Shown: positions 17,942 to 25,367 of the stretch, one piece after another
How positions within the stretch are numbered: the first letter of the stretch is position 1
How the letters are laid out: each line of letters opens with the position of its first letter
Assembly: GCF_006438965.1 (NCBI RefSeq)
Contig: NZ_RCZM01000003.1
Span: forward strand, 574,440 to 638,439
Direction of reading: 5' to 3'
Length of the DNA: 64,000 nt
Source: Pedococcus bigeumensis
GTDB lineage: Bacteria; Actinomycetota; Actinomycetes; Actinomycetales; Dermatophilaceae
Made by a program: the position numbers and the translations under genes
Notes under the pieces: model-generated
The model's database searches: none
Told to the model about the DNA's origin: nothing
The model's input: only the letters and a program-made list of their open reading frames with translations

Positions 17942-18859
17942 GTGAGCCTTCCGGAGCCGCAACCCCTCGACCTTCCGCGCACCCCGCCCCTGCGGTTGCG
18001 GGGCCGGACGTTCGACGCGTCCAGCCCGGCCGTGATGGGGATCATCAACCGCACCAACGACTCCTTCTTCGCGGGCAACCGGCACGCCGACCTGGACTCC
18101 GCCAAGCGGGCCCTCGACGACGCCGTGACCGCGGGTGCAGACATCGTGGACATCGGTGGGGTCCGGGCAGGACAACAGGGGGAGACCGTCGAGGCCCAGG
18201 AAGAGATCGACCGGGTCATCCCCTTCGTGGCGCACGCCCGGACGGCCTACCCCGACCTCGTCCTGAGCCTGGACACCTGGCGCTCCGAGGTGGCCGCTGA
18301 GGCGGGTCACCACGGCCTCGACCTCGTCAACGACACCTGGGCCGGCCACGACGCCGAGCTGGTGCACGTTGCCGCCCGCATCGGCGCCGGTGTGGTGTGT
18401 TCGCACACCGGCGGCCTGCCGCCGCGCACCGACCCGGTCAAGGTGACCTACGGACCCGACCCGCTCGACGTCGTCCGCGACGTGCTCCGCACGCTGGCCG
18501 ACGGTGCGCAGCAGGCGAGGGTGGCCGGCATACCCGCGGACCGCATCCTCATCGACCCCACTCTGGACTTCGGCAAGACGACGGCCCACTCGCTCGAGGT
18601 GCTGCGGCACACCGCGGACGTCGCGCAGCTCGGCTTCCCGATCCTGCAGGCGCTGTCGCGCAAGGACTTCGTGGGGGAGTCCCTCGGTCTCGAGGCCGAC
18701 GACCGACTCGAGGGGACTCTCGCGTCGACGGCGATCGCGGCCTGGCTCGGGGCGTCCGTGTTCCGTGCCCATGACGTGCGCGCGACCCGCCGCGTGGTCG
18801 ACATGGTGGCCGTCATCAGGGGCGACCGGATGCCGCTGCGCCCGGTCCGCGGCACCTGA
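17942..18859 (+). CDS. folP2: FolP2-type dihydropteroate synthase homologue
   Basis: 305 aa from GTG 17942. It has the DHPS TIM-barrel landmarks MGIINRTNDSFF, DIVDIGGVRAG, LSLDTWR, LVNDTWAGHD, SHTGGLPPRT, DPTLDFGKTTAHSLEVLRH and ALSRKDFVGE. The NRT and VRAG variants and the SHTGG block match mycobacterial FolP2 rather than canonical FolP1. Mycobacterial FolP2 is reported to lack normal dihydropteroate synthase activity, so a folate role should not be assumed. It appears monocistronic; a CGGCATAC copy inside it spells Gly-Ile with the rare codon ATA. Confidence 0.85.
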   Translation: MSLPEPQPLDLPRTPPLRLRGRTFDASSPAVMGIINRTNDSFFAGNRHADLDSAKRALDDAVTAGADIVDIGGVRAGQQGETVEAQEEIDRVIPFVAHARTAYPDLVLSLDTWRSEVAAEAGHHGLDLVNDTWAGHDAELVHVAARIGAGVVCSHTGGLPPRTDPVKVTYGPDPLDVVRDVLRTLADGAQQARVAGIPADRILIDPTLDFGKTTAHSLEVLRHTADVAQLGFPILQALSRKDFVGESLGLEADDRLEGTLASTAIAAWLGASVFRAHDVRATRRVVDMVAVIRGDRMPLRPVRGT

Positions 18860-18944
18860 CTGGCGGCCCCGCAGAGCGGGTGAAGGGATGGTTCCGGCTT
18901 ACCGGAATTTGACCCGCCATGACCTCCACGATCCGCTTCCTGCG

Positions 18945-19130
18945 TGCTAGCGTTTCTCACGGTTGCATCAAGCAGTTCCTCGCAAATGGTCGATGAAGTG
19001 CCCGCCCTAGCACCACAGAGCGGGCCTTTCTCATCTGAGGGCGGGCATGTCTCGTCGGTGGGGTTGTGTACGGCAGCCTGGGTTTCGCGAAGTGCGAATT
19101 CCCAATGGCTACAAAAGAAAGAGTTACCCC
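18945..19130 (+). promoter_or_regulatory. cspA promoter and structured 5' leader
   Basis: An extended -10, TGC-TAGCGT, is at 18945-18953, giving a leader of about 170 nt. Segment A (18999-19008, TGCCCGCCCT) can pair over 10 bp with C (19038-19047, AGGGCGGGCA), or 6 bp of it with B (19020-19025, GCGGGC), which is followed by CTTTCTC. The pairings exclude each other. Long leaders that refold with temperature are typical of cold-shock mRNAs. AAAGAAAGAG before the start is the probable ribosome site. Confidence 0.6.
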
Positions 19131-19334
19131 ATGGCACAGGGAACCGTTAAGTGGTTCAACGCTGAAAAGGGCTTCGGCTTCATTGCCCAGGACGGCGGCG
19201 GCCCGGACGTGTTCGTCCACTATTCGGCGATCGACTCCTCGGGCTATCGCTCGCTGGACGAGGCGCAGCGCGTGGAGTTCGAGGTCACCCAGGGACCCAA
19301 GGGTCCCCAGGCTGACGCCGTTCGCCCGATCTGA
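19131..19334 (+). CDS. cspA: Cold-shock protein CspA family
   Basis: 67 aa, a single cold-shock domain that binds RNA and single-stranded DNA as a chaperone. RNP1 is KGFGFIAQ and RNP2 is DVFVHYSAI; the N-terminus [13 protein letters not shown] is canonical. ATG 19131 gives exactly the family length. It is transcribed alone, with a structured leader before it and a strong bidirectional hairpin after it. Confidence 0.96.
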   Translation: MAQGTVKWFNAEKGFGFIAQDGGGPDVFVHYSAIDSSGYRSLDEAQRVEFEVTQGPKGPQADAVRPI

Positions 19335-19362
19335 TCCGAGGACTGCTCAACCAACAGTCTTC

Positions 19363-19400
19363 CGACGAGGCCCTCACCGCATGCGGTGGGGGCCTCGTCG
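19363..19400. terminator. Bidirectional terminator between cspA and the PBP gene
   Basis: CGACGAGGCCC (19363-19373) pairs with GGGCCTCGTCG (19390-19400). Inside, CACCGC/GCGGTG extends the stem with one T-G wobble, leaving almost no loop. It lies 29 bp after the cspA stop and 19 bp after the end of the minus-strand PBP gene, so it serves both. Confidence 0.8.
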
Positions 19401-19418
19401 CGTGCTCGGTATGCCGGG

Positions 19419-21344
19419 TCAGCCGCCGGCCAGGGCGGTGAGGAAGTCCTTGGCGATGGGGGCGGCCACGCTGCCGCCGCTCTTGCCGTTCTCGACGAGC
19501 ACCGCGAACGCGATGTCTCCCTGGTAGCCGACGAACCACGCGTGCGTCTCGGGTGGGTTCTTCGCGCCGAACTCCGCCGTGCCGGTCTTGCCCCGCACCG
19601 TGCCACCCGGAGTGCCCTTCAGCACCGTGGCCGTGCCCTGGCTGACCACCTCGCCCATGAGCGTCCTCAGCTGGCCGACCACCTTGGCGTCCAACGGCTT
19701 CGGTGCACGGTCGGCACCGGCGACTGCCGGATCGGTGACCATGGCGGGAGCGATGGCCGACCCGCGCGCGACGTTGGCGGCCAGCACAGCCAGGGCCAGG
19801 GGTGAGGTGACGTTGCGGCCCTGCCCGATCGAGGCGGACGCCTTGTCGGTCTTGCCGTTGTTGGCGGGGACACTGGCGTCGAAGGCGTTCGGCAGCCCGA
19901 GGGTCTTGGCCCACCCGGTCATCCCGAGTGCGTCAGCGGCCTTGGCCAGGTCGTCGTCGGCGAGCTTGGTCGAGAGCTGGACGAACGCGGTGTTGCACGA
20001 GTGGGCGAAGTCGGTCGTGAAGTCCGGCGTTCCCAGCGACTCGCCCTCGAAGTTCTTGTAGGAGCGACCGTCGACCACGACGTTCTTCGGGCAGGTGACC
20101 GGCGTGCTGGGGGTGACCTTGCCGGCGGTGAGCAGGGCGTAGGTCGTCGCGATCTTGAAGGCGGACCCGGGCGGGTAGTGGCCGGTCAGGGCCCGGTCGA
20201 AGCCGAGTGCCGGCGAGTCGGCCGAGGCCAGCACGTCACCGGTCTTGACGTCGACGGCCACGAGGGCGGACGGCACGCTGCCGGTGCCCTTGAGCGCCTT
20301 CTCCGCGGCGTCCTGGACGCTCGGGGACAAGGTCGTCGAGACGTCCTTGCCGGCGACCGCGTCCTTGGCGAAGAGAGGGGTGTCCGGGGCCGCGCTCGAG
20401 GTGACCTGGACCCCGGCCGTGCCACCGAGGACCGCGTCGTACTGCCCCTGCAGTCCGCTGATCCCGGCGTAGTCGCCCGCGGCATACCTGCCCTTGCTCT
20501 TGGCGATGAGCTCGGCGCTCACGGCGCCGAACGACCCGAGCAGCGGCTGGGCGAACGTGCGCGACTTGGCCAACGGCTGTTCACGCGCCGGGTAGATGAC
20601 TCCCTTGAGCGCATCGAGGGCGGTCTTGCGCTGGTCGAAGTCGGCCTGTCGGTAGGTGATGACCGCGATCGGCGCCTTGCTGCCGGCCTTCGTAGCTGCC
20701 GCGAGCTTGGCGACGAGCGACCCCGCAGGCTCGTCGACGACCTTCTCCAGCTCGCGCACGGTGGCGGCCGTGGCCCGCGCCGGGTCGATCTGCACCGGGT
20801 AGACCTTGCCGATCGGGGTGAGCGCCTTGCCGTCCCGGTCGAGGAGGGTGCCGCGATCGCCCCACGTGCGGGTGGCGACGAGCTTGTCGGCGGTTCCGAG
20901 CTTCGGGTGCCACGGCGAGGTGCTCGTGGACAGCGCGATCGCCCAGCTGTCGCCGACGCGACGGGAGGTGACGGGCACGTCGTACGACCACGGCACGCCG
21001 CCGGCCAGCGACCAGGTGACGTGCAGCGTGCTCTTGGCGCTGTCGCCAGTGCGGCGGGTGGGGGTGGCGGTGACGCTGACCGGTCCCGAGCCAAGGCCGT
21101 TGGTCGCCGTGGTGAAGGAGGTGCCGACCGCTGCAGCGGTGCTGCCCGAGAAACGCAGGGCCGGGTCAGTGAAGGAGCGCTTCTGCCACGCCTGCGCGAA
21201 GGCGCTGACCTCGGACTGGGCCGCTCGATCAGCCTCCTTCTCCTGCTCGGTGTGCCGCCACCACAACCCCGCGCCGGCTGCTCCGGCAACCAGGACGGCG
21301 ACGGTGATTCCCCCCACGACTGTGCGTTTCCTCATGGGCCCCAT
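19419..21344 (-). CDS. Class B penicillin-binding protein with MecA-N/NTF2-like domain
   Basis: 641 aa; ATG 21344 or the internal ATG 21335 (MRKRT). An N-terminal membrane anchor (VVGGITVAVLVAGAAGAGLWW) precedes an NTF2-like MecA-N domain (~40-150), a dimerisation region and the transpeptidase domain. Active-site motifs are S394-x-x-K397 (SAFK), S449-C-N451 and K586-T-G588. It would cross-link peptidoglycan on the outer face of the membrane. It resembles the actinobacterial PBP2/PbpA class with MecA-N, which is often beta-lactam tolerant, though tolerance cannot be judged from sequence. Divergent from an LCP gene. Confidence 0.93.
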   Translation of the reverse strand: MGPMRKRTVVGGITVAVLVAGAAGAGLWWRHTEQEKEADRAAQSEVSAFAQAWQKRSFTDPALRFSGSTAAAVGTSFTTATNGLGSGPVSVTATPTRRTGDSAKSTLHVTWSLAGGVPWSYDVPVTSRRVGDSWAIALSTSTSPWHPKLGTADKLVATRTWGDRGTLLDRDGKALTPIGKVYPVQIDPARATAATVRELEKVVDEPAGSLVAKLAAATKAGSKAPIAVITYRQADFDQRKTALDALKGVIYPAREQPLAKSRTFAQPLLGSFGAVSAELIAKSKGRYAAGDYAGISGLQGQYDAVLGGTAGVQVTSSAAPDTPLFAKDAVAGKDVSTTLSPSVQDAAEKALKGTGSVPSALVAVDVKTGDVLASADSPALGFDRALTGHYPPGSAFKIATTYALLTAGKVTPSTPVTCPKNVVVDGRSYKNFEGESLGTPDFTTDFAHSCNTAFVQLSTKLADDDLAKAADALGMTGWAKTLGLPNAFDASVPANNGKTDKASASIGQGRNVTSPLALAVLAANVARGSAIAPAMVTDPAVAGADRAPKPLDAKVVGQLRTLMGEVVSQGTATVLKGTPGGTVRGKTGTAEFGAKNPPETHAWFVGYQGDIAFAVLVENGKSGGSVAAPIAKDFLTALAGG

Positions 21345-21528
21345 CCAACATCACTCGTGACAGGGTTCGTCCCATTTGTCACCGGAGGGCAACCTGGGGG
21401 CCCGCTGCGGCGTCTTGAGACTGGAGGCGCACCTGGGCCAGCACTCAGGATGCGCCCTTACACTCACGGAGGCGATTCGTCGCCCGAGCCACCTGCAGGC
21501 GTGGCTTTTCGGAATCAGAGAGGTATAC

Positions 21529-23124
21529 GTGAGCGAGCCCACCAATGGCTCTGCGCCCGGCGACGACGTCACTGGCCAGAGCACGGGTGCCACGGGGGAC
21601 GGCACACAGAGCAGCAGGTCGTCCCACCGTCGCCGGTCCGAGCGCCACACCGGAAAGACCCACCGCCACCCCTGGCTGCGCCGTGCTGCGTTCGGCGTGT
21701 CGGGGCTGCTCGTGGTGGCCCTCGTCCTCGGTGTCGCGGCCTACGTGAAGCTCAACGGCAACATCCAGCGGCTGGACATCAGCAGCGCCCTGGGCGACCG
21801 GCCGCAGCAGGAAGCCACGACCGACGCCAAGACCAACCTGGCCCCGGTCAACATCTTCGTGATGGGTTCGGACAGCCGGGAGGGGACCAACCTCGGCAAG
21901 GGGCAGACCGAGTACGGCATGGCGGGCAGCCGCTCGGACACCAACCTGATCGTGCACCTGTCCGCGGACAGGCAGTCGGCGATCGTCGTGTCGATCCCGC
22001 GTGACTCGATGACGATGGCGCCGCGGGACTGCAAGAACAAGAACGACAAGGTCGACAACGGCGTCATCCGGCAGTGGAACCAGAACTTCACGCTGGGCGG
22101 GCCGGCGTGCACCATCCGCACGTTCGAGGGCCTGACCGGCATCTTCATCGACCACTTCGTCGTGATCGACTTCCGCGGGTTCCAGGACATGGTCAACGCC
22201 CTCGGTGGGGTCACCGTCTGCCTCCCCGAACCCGTCCAGGACCGGCAGAGCCACCTCGACCTCCCGGCCGGCAAGACCAGGGTCAACGGCAAGAACGCGC
22301 TGGCCTACGTCCGGCTGCGGCACAACATCGGCGACGGCTCGGACCTGGGCCGGATCGACCGCCAGCAGGCGTTCCTGTCGTCGGTGATCCAGGAAGCCAC
22401 CAAGTCCTCGCTGCTGCTCCGGCCCGACAAGCTGTTCCGCTTCCTCAACGCCACCACCTCGGCGATGACCACGGACAAGGGACTCGACGTCGGCGAGATG
22501 AAGGACATCGCCAGCAGCGTCTCGAAGATCGGCACCAACCAGATCCGGTTCGTGAAGCTCCCGACCACCACCTACCCGCCGGACCCGAACCGGGTGCAGT
22601 GGACCGCGGGTGCCGGGCCGATCTGGAAGGCGATCCGCAAGGACGAGCCGCTCCCGGGCACGAAGGTCCCCTCGAGCACGACCACGGCGACCGCGCCCGC
22701 GACCACCGAGCCCGCCCTGACCGTGAGCCCCGGTGACATCCAGGTGCGCGTCACCAACAACTCGGGAGTGGCTGGGCTGGCCAAGCAGGCAGCGGCCGAG
22801 CTCCGGGTCCAGGGCTTCACGATCACGTCGTTCGTCACGGGCACGGGCGCACCGACCGACGGTGTCGTCGTCCGCTACGGACCGGACATGAAGGAGGCCG
22901 CCCGCACCGTGGCCGCGGTCTACCCGGACGCGCAGATCCGCGAGGACAAGCTCCTGGGTTCGACGATCGAGCTGAGCATGGGAGTCGGTTCCCCACGAGC
23001 CGTCGAGATCCCGAACCGGCTCGGCACGACTCCGCTGCCCAAGCCGTCCGTCACCGCGACCCCGGATCCCAGCTCCAGCGCGAGCGTCAAGGCGCGGACG
23101 GCAGCGCAGGACATCTGCACCTGA
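21529..23124 (+). CDS. LytR-CpsA-Psr (LCP) family cell-wall ligase with LytR_C domain
   Basis: 531 aa from GTG 21529 with GAGAGG 6 bp upstream. A basic N-terminus leads to one transmembrane helix (FGVSGLLVVALVLGVAAYV, ~57-75). The LCP domain follows, with NIFVMGSDSREG, the polyprenyl-phosphate contacts SIPRDSM and YVRLRH and the RIDRQQAFLSSV helix. After a Thr/Pro-rich linker (TTTATAPATTEPA), a LytR_C domain (VRVTNNSGVAGLAKQAAAEL) ends the protein. LCP enzymes attach glycopolymers to peptidoglycan. It is divergent from a PBP gene and is followed by a strong terminator. Confidence 0.92.
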   Translation: MSEPTNGSAPGDDVTGQSTGATGDGTQSSRSSHRRRSERHTGKTHRHPWLRRAAFGVSGLLVVALVLGVAAYVKLNGNIQRLDISSALGDRPQQEATTDAKTNLAPVNIFVMGSDSREGTNLGKGQTEYGMAGSRSDTNLIVHLSADRQSAIVVSIPRDSMTMAPRDCKNKNDKVDNGVIRQWNQNFTLGGPACTIRTFEGLTGIFIDHFVVIDFRGFQDMVNALGGVTVCLPEPVQDRQSHLDLPAGKTRVNGKNALAYVRLRHNIGDGSDLGRIDRQQAFLSSVIQEATKSSLLLRPDKLFRFLNATTSAMTTDKGLDVGEMKDIASSVSKIGTNQIRFVKLPTTTYPPDPNRVQWTAGAGPIWKAIRKDEPLPGTKVPSSTTTATAPATTEPALTVSPGDIQVRVTNNSGVAGLAKQAAAELRVQGFTITSFVTGTGAPTDGVVVRYGPDMKEAARTVAAVYPDAQIREDKLLGSTIELSMGVGSPRAVEIPNRLGTTPLPKPSVTATPDPSSSASVKARTAAQDICT

Positions 23125-23155
23125 CCGGCACGGGCGGCGTTCGCCTACACCAGAT

Positions 23156-23187
23156 GAAGGACCCGACACGTGCGTGTCGGGTCCTTC
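23156..23187 (+). terminator. Rho-independent-like terminator after the LCP gene
   Basis: GAAGGACCCGACAC and its exact complement form a 14-bp stem with a 4-nt loop (GTGC), 31 bp after the stop, ending in CCTTCATC. Confidence 0.85.
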
Positions 23188-23192
23188 ATCGT

Positions 23193-23285
23193 TGGCGGAG
23201 GCGGAGGGATTTGAACCCTCGATGGGTGTTAAACCCAAACCGCATTAGCAGTGCGGCGCCATAAACCGGGCTAGGCGACGCCTCC
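23193..23285 (-). tRNA. tRNA-Ser (anticodon GCT)
   Basis: 93 nt including encoded CCA (23193-23195). Acceptor GGAGGCG/CGCCTCC with discriminator G. The anticodon stem CCGCA/TGCGG encloses CTGCTAA, so the anticodon is GCT (reads AGC and AGU). The long variable arm (TGGGTTTAACACCCA) and T-arm GAGGGTTCAAATCCCTC are those of a serine tRNA. Confidence 0.95.
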
Positions 23286-23506
23286 TCGCCTGATCGACTG
23301 GCAACCAAGCCCGCACAGGGTATCTGCACCCCGTGGACCGGAGCAAAATGGCCGCCCTCACCTGCCAACGCGGCATACCCCGATCTGCGGCGAGGGCTCA
23401 CTGGGGGAGTATGCCGCGGGCGTCCGTTCGGGTGGCATTCACAGATTTCCACGCCTGAGCCCGGTAGGTGCGCAATTCTGTGGGCGACCACAGCCAAGGA
23501 GTGTCG

Positions 23507-24103
23507 ATGTCCAACCCGTTCGCCCCGCCCGGACCGCAGCCGCAGCACCAGCCGCAGCCGCAGCCGCAGCACCAGCCGCAGCCCCCGCAGGACCCGTTCG
23601 CCCAGCCCGCACAGGGCCAGTTCAGCTCACCCGCCCAGGGGCCGGTCGCGCAGCCCGGACAGGGCCAGTTCGGGCCACCCGTCACCCAGGCCACGTATGG
23701 CGGGTCGGGGCCCATGTGGGCGCAGCAGCAGCCGTTCGCGCCCGCGCCCAAGGGCGGCAACGGCCTGACGATCACGGCCATCGTGCTGAGCGGGATTGCC
23801 CTGCTCAGCGTCCTGGCCATGGCCGCGTTCATCTTCTTCGGGTCCGGCGGGTCCGGTGGGTGGGTGCTGTCCGGCAAGGTGACGGTGGTCGACAAGGGCG
23901 TGGCCGACATCGCCCTCCAGGACGCGCTGACGTCGGCCATCGAGGACGACGGCGGGTCGGTCGACCACCTCGAGTGCCCGCTGCGCTCACCGGCCGGTCA
24001 GGGGCTGGTCACGGTCTGCCACGGCTCGGTGGATGGCTGGGACTGGACCGGTGTCGTCGTGTTCGAGGACGACACCGGCACGTTCATCGTCACGGAGCAC
24101 TGA
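23507..24103 (+). CDS. Pro/Gln-rich single-pass membrane protein, DUF4333-like
   Basis: 198 aa from ATG 23507 with AAGGAG 6 bp upstream. Residues 1-~80 are low-complexity P/Q (repeated QPQPQHQP, AQGQF, AQGP). A transmembrane helix (LTITAIVLSGIALLSVLAMAAFIFF) follows at ~88-112. The extracytoplasmic C-terminus has the DUF4333-like pattern of a helix, then HLECPL and VTVCHG with two cysteines likely to form a disulfide. Function is unknown. Its last 106 bp overlap the convergent glycosyltransferase gene. Confidence 0.8.
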   Translation: MSNPFAPPGPQPQHQPQPQPQHQPQPPQDPFAQPAQGQFSSPAQGPVAQPGQGQFGPPVTQATYGGSGPMWAQQQPFAPAPKGGNGLTITAIVLSGIALLSVLAMAAFIFFGSGGSGGWVLSGKVTVVDKGVADIALQDALTSAIEDDGGSVDHLECPLRSPAGQGLVTVCHGSVDGWDWTGVVVFEDDTGTFIVTEH

Positions 24104-25356
24104 CGGGCGGAGGTCTGCGGCTCGCGGTCCCGACCATCGGGAACGCGGGGCTCACCGCTCCGGAACTCGCGGTCCTGGGGCTCGCGCCGGAACATCCAGC
24201 TGCGCATCGCGACGAAGCGCAACCCGGTCGACGCGGCCGTCGCGCTCGCGACGACCAGGGTCGCGAGGGCTGTGCCGGGGTTGCTGACGAACGCGTGCAG
24301 CAGGGCCAGCGCGCCGGCGGTGACCAGCCAGGTGAGCGCGAAGATCGACAGCCCCTGAAGCTGGTGGCGGACCGCCCCGGGGCCGTGGACTCCGAACGTC
24401 CAGCGACGGTTCGTCGCGGTGTTCACGACGGTCGCGAACAGCAGGGCCACCAGGTTGGCGGCCTGGGTCGAACCCAGGGCCGGCGCCAGGGCAGCGAACA
24501 GCCCGAGGTGCAGCACCGTGGAGGCGACCCCGACCGCGGCGAACCGGGTCAGCTGTTGCCACCCGTCCCCGCCACGCTGACCGCGACTGCTGCCTGGGGC
24601 GTGCCGCCCGATTCGGGCGGCGATGTCGGCCACGGGGAGTCGGCCCGACGCCAGCGAGCGTCGGACCCGGACGACGCCGCGCAGGTCGTCAAGCGCGGTG
24701 GCGACCACGTCGACCCGCGAGTCCGGGTCGTCGAACCAGTCGACCGGCACCTCGTGGATCCGCAGGCCGCAACGCTGCGCCAGCACGAGCAGCTCGGTGT
24801 CGAAGAACCACGTGGGATCCTCCACGAGCGGCAGCAGCTCGGCGGCCACGTCGGACCGGATCGCCTTGAACCCGCACTGCGCGTCGGTGAACGTGGCCCC
24901 GAGGGTCGCACGCAGGACCAGGTTGTAGCAGCGCGAGATGGCCTCGCGCTTGGTCCCCCGGACCACCCGGGCGCCGTGGGCGAGGCGCGAACCGATGGCG
25001 ACGTCCGAGTGGCCGGACATCAGCGGCGCCACCAACGGCCACACGGCGTCCAGGTCGGTGGACAGGTCGACGTCCATGTACGCCAGGATCGGTGCGTCCG
25101 AGGCCAGCCACACCTGCTTGAGCGCCCGGCCCCGGCCCTTCTGCGCCAGCCGCACCAGCGCCACGCCGTCCAGCTGGGCCACCAGCACCGATGCGACGGC
25201 AACCGTCGCATCGGTGCTGGCGTTGTCCGCCACGGTGATCCGGAACGGGTAGGGAAAGGTCTGGACCAGGTGCTGGTGCAGCCGCCGGACGCTGGCTGCG
25301 ACCGTGTGCTGCTCGTTGTGGACGGGGATCACGACGTCCAGGACAGGGGTGGTCAT
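23998..25356 (-). CDS. GT2 glycosyltransferase fused to a GtrA-like membrane domain
   Basis: 452 aa from ATG 25356, with GAGGAG 8 bp upstream. Residues 1-~245 are a DPM1/GT2-type transferase: VVIPVHNE, VADNASTD and the metal-binding MDVDLSTD. From ~290 four hydrophobic helices form a GtrA domain (FAAVGVASTVLHLGLFAAL, LFATVVNTATNRRWTF). Such proteins make a polyprenyl-phosphate sugar. It starts 11 bp after a GT39 gene, giving the ykcB-ykcC arrangement in which the GT2 product supplies the donor. The C-terminal ~45 residues run through the convergent gene and look non-conserved. Confidence 0.88.
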   Translation of the reverse strand: MTTPVLDVVIPVHNEQHTVAASVRRLHQHLVQTFPYPFRITVADNASTDATVAVASVLVAQLDGVALVRLAQKGRGRALKQVWLASDAPILAYMDVDLSTDLDAVWPLVAPLMSGHSDVAIGSRLAHGARVVRGTKREAISRCYNLVLRATLGATFTDAQCGFKAIRSDVAAELLPLVEDPTWFFDTELLVLAQRCGLRIHEVPVDWFDDPDSRVDVVATALDDLRGVVRVRRSLASGRLPVADIAARIGRHAPGSSRGQRGGDGWQQLTRFAAVGVASTVLHLGLFAALAPALGSTQAANLVALLFATVVNTATNRRWTFGVHGPGAVRHQLQGLSIFALTWLVTAGALALLHAFVSNPGTALATLVVASATAASTGLRFVAMRSWMFRREPQDREFRSGEPRVPDGRDREPQTSARQCSVTMNVPVSSSNTTTPVQSQPSTEPWQTVTSP

Positions 25357-25367
25357 CGCGCCGCTCC

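Noticed and set aside
21445..23238. 597-aa minus-strand frame opposite the LCP gene
   Set aside because: It also runs through a terminator and into tRNA-Ser, so it cannot be a real gene.
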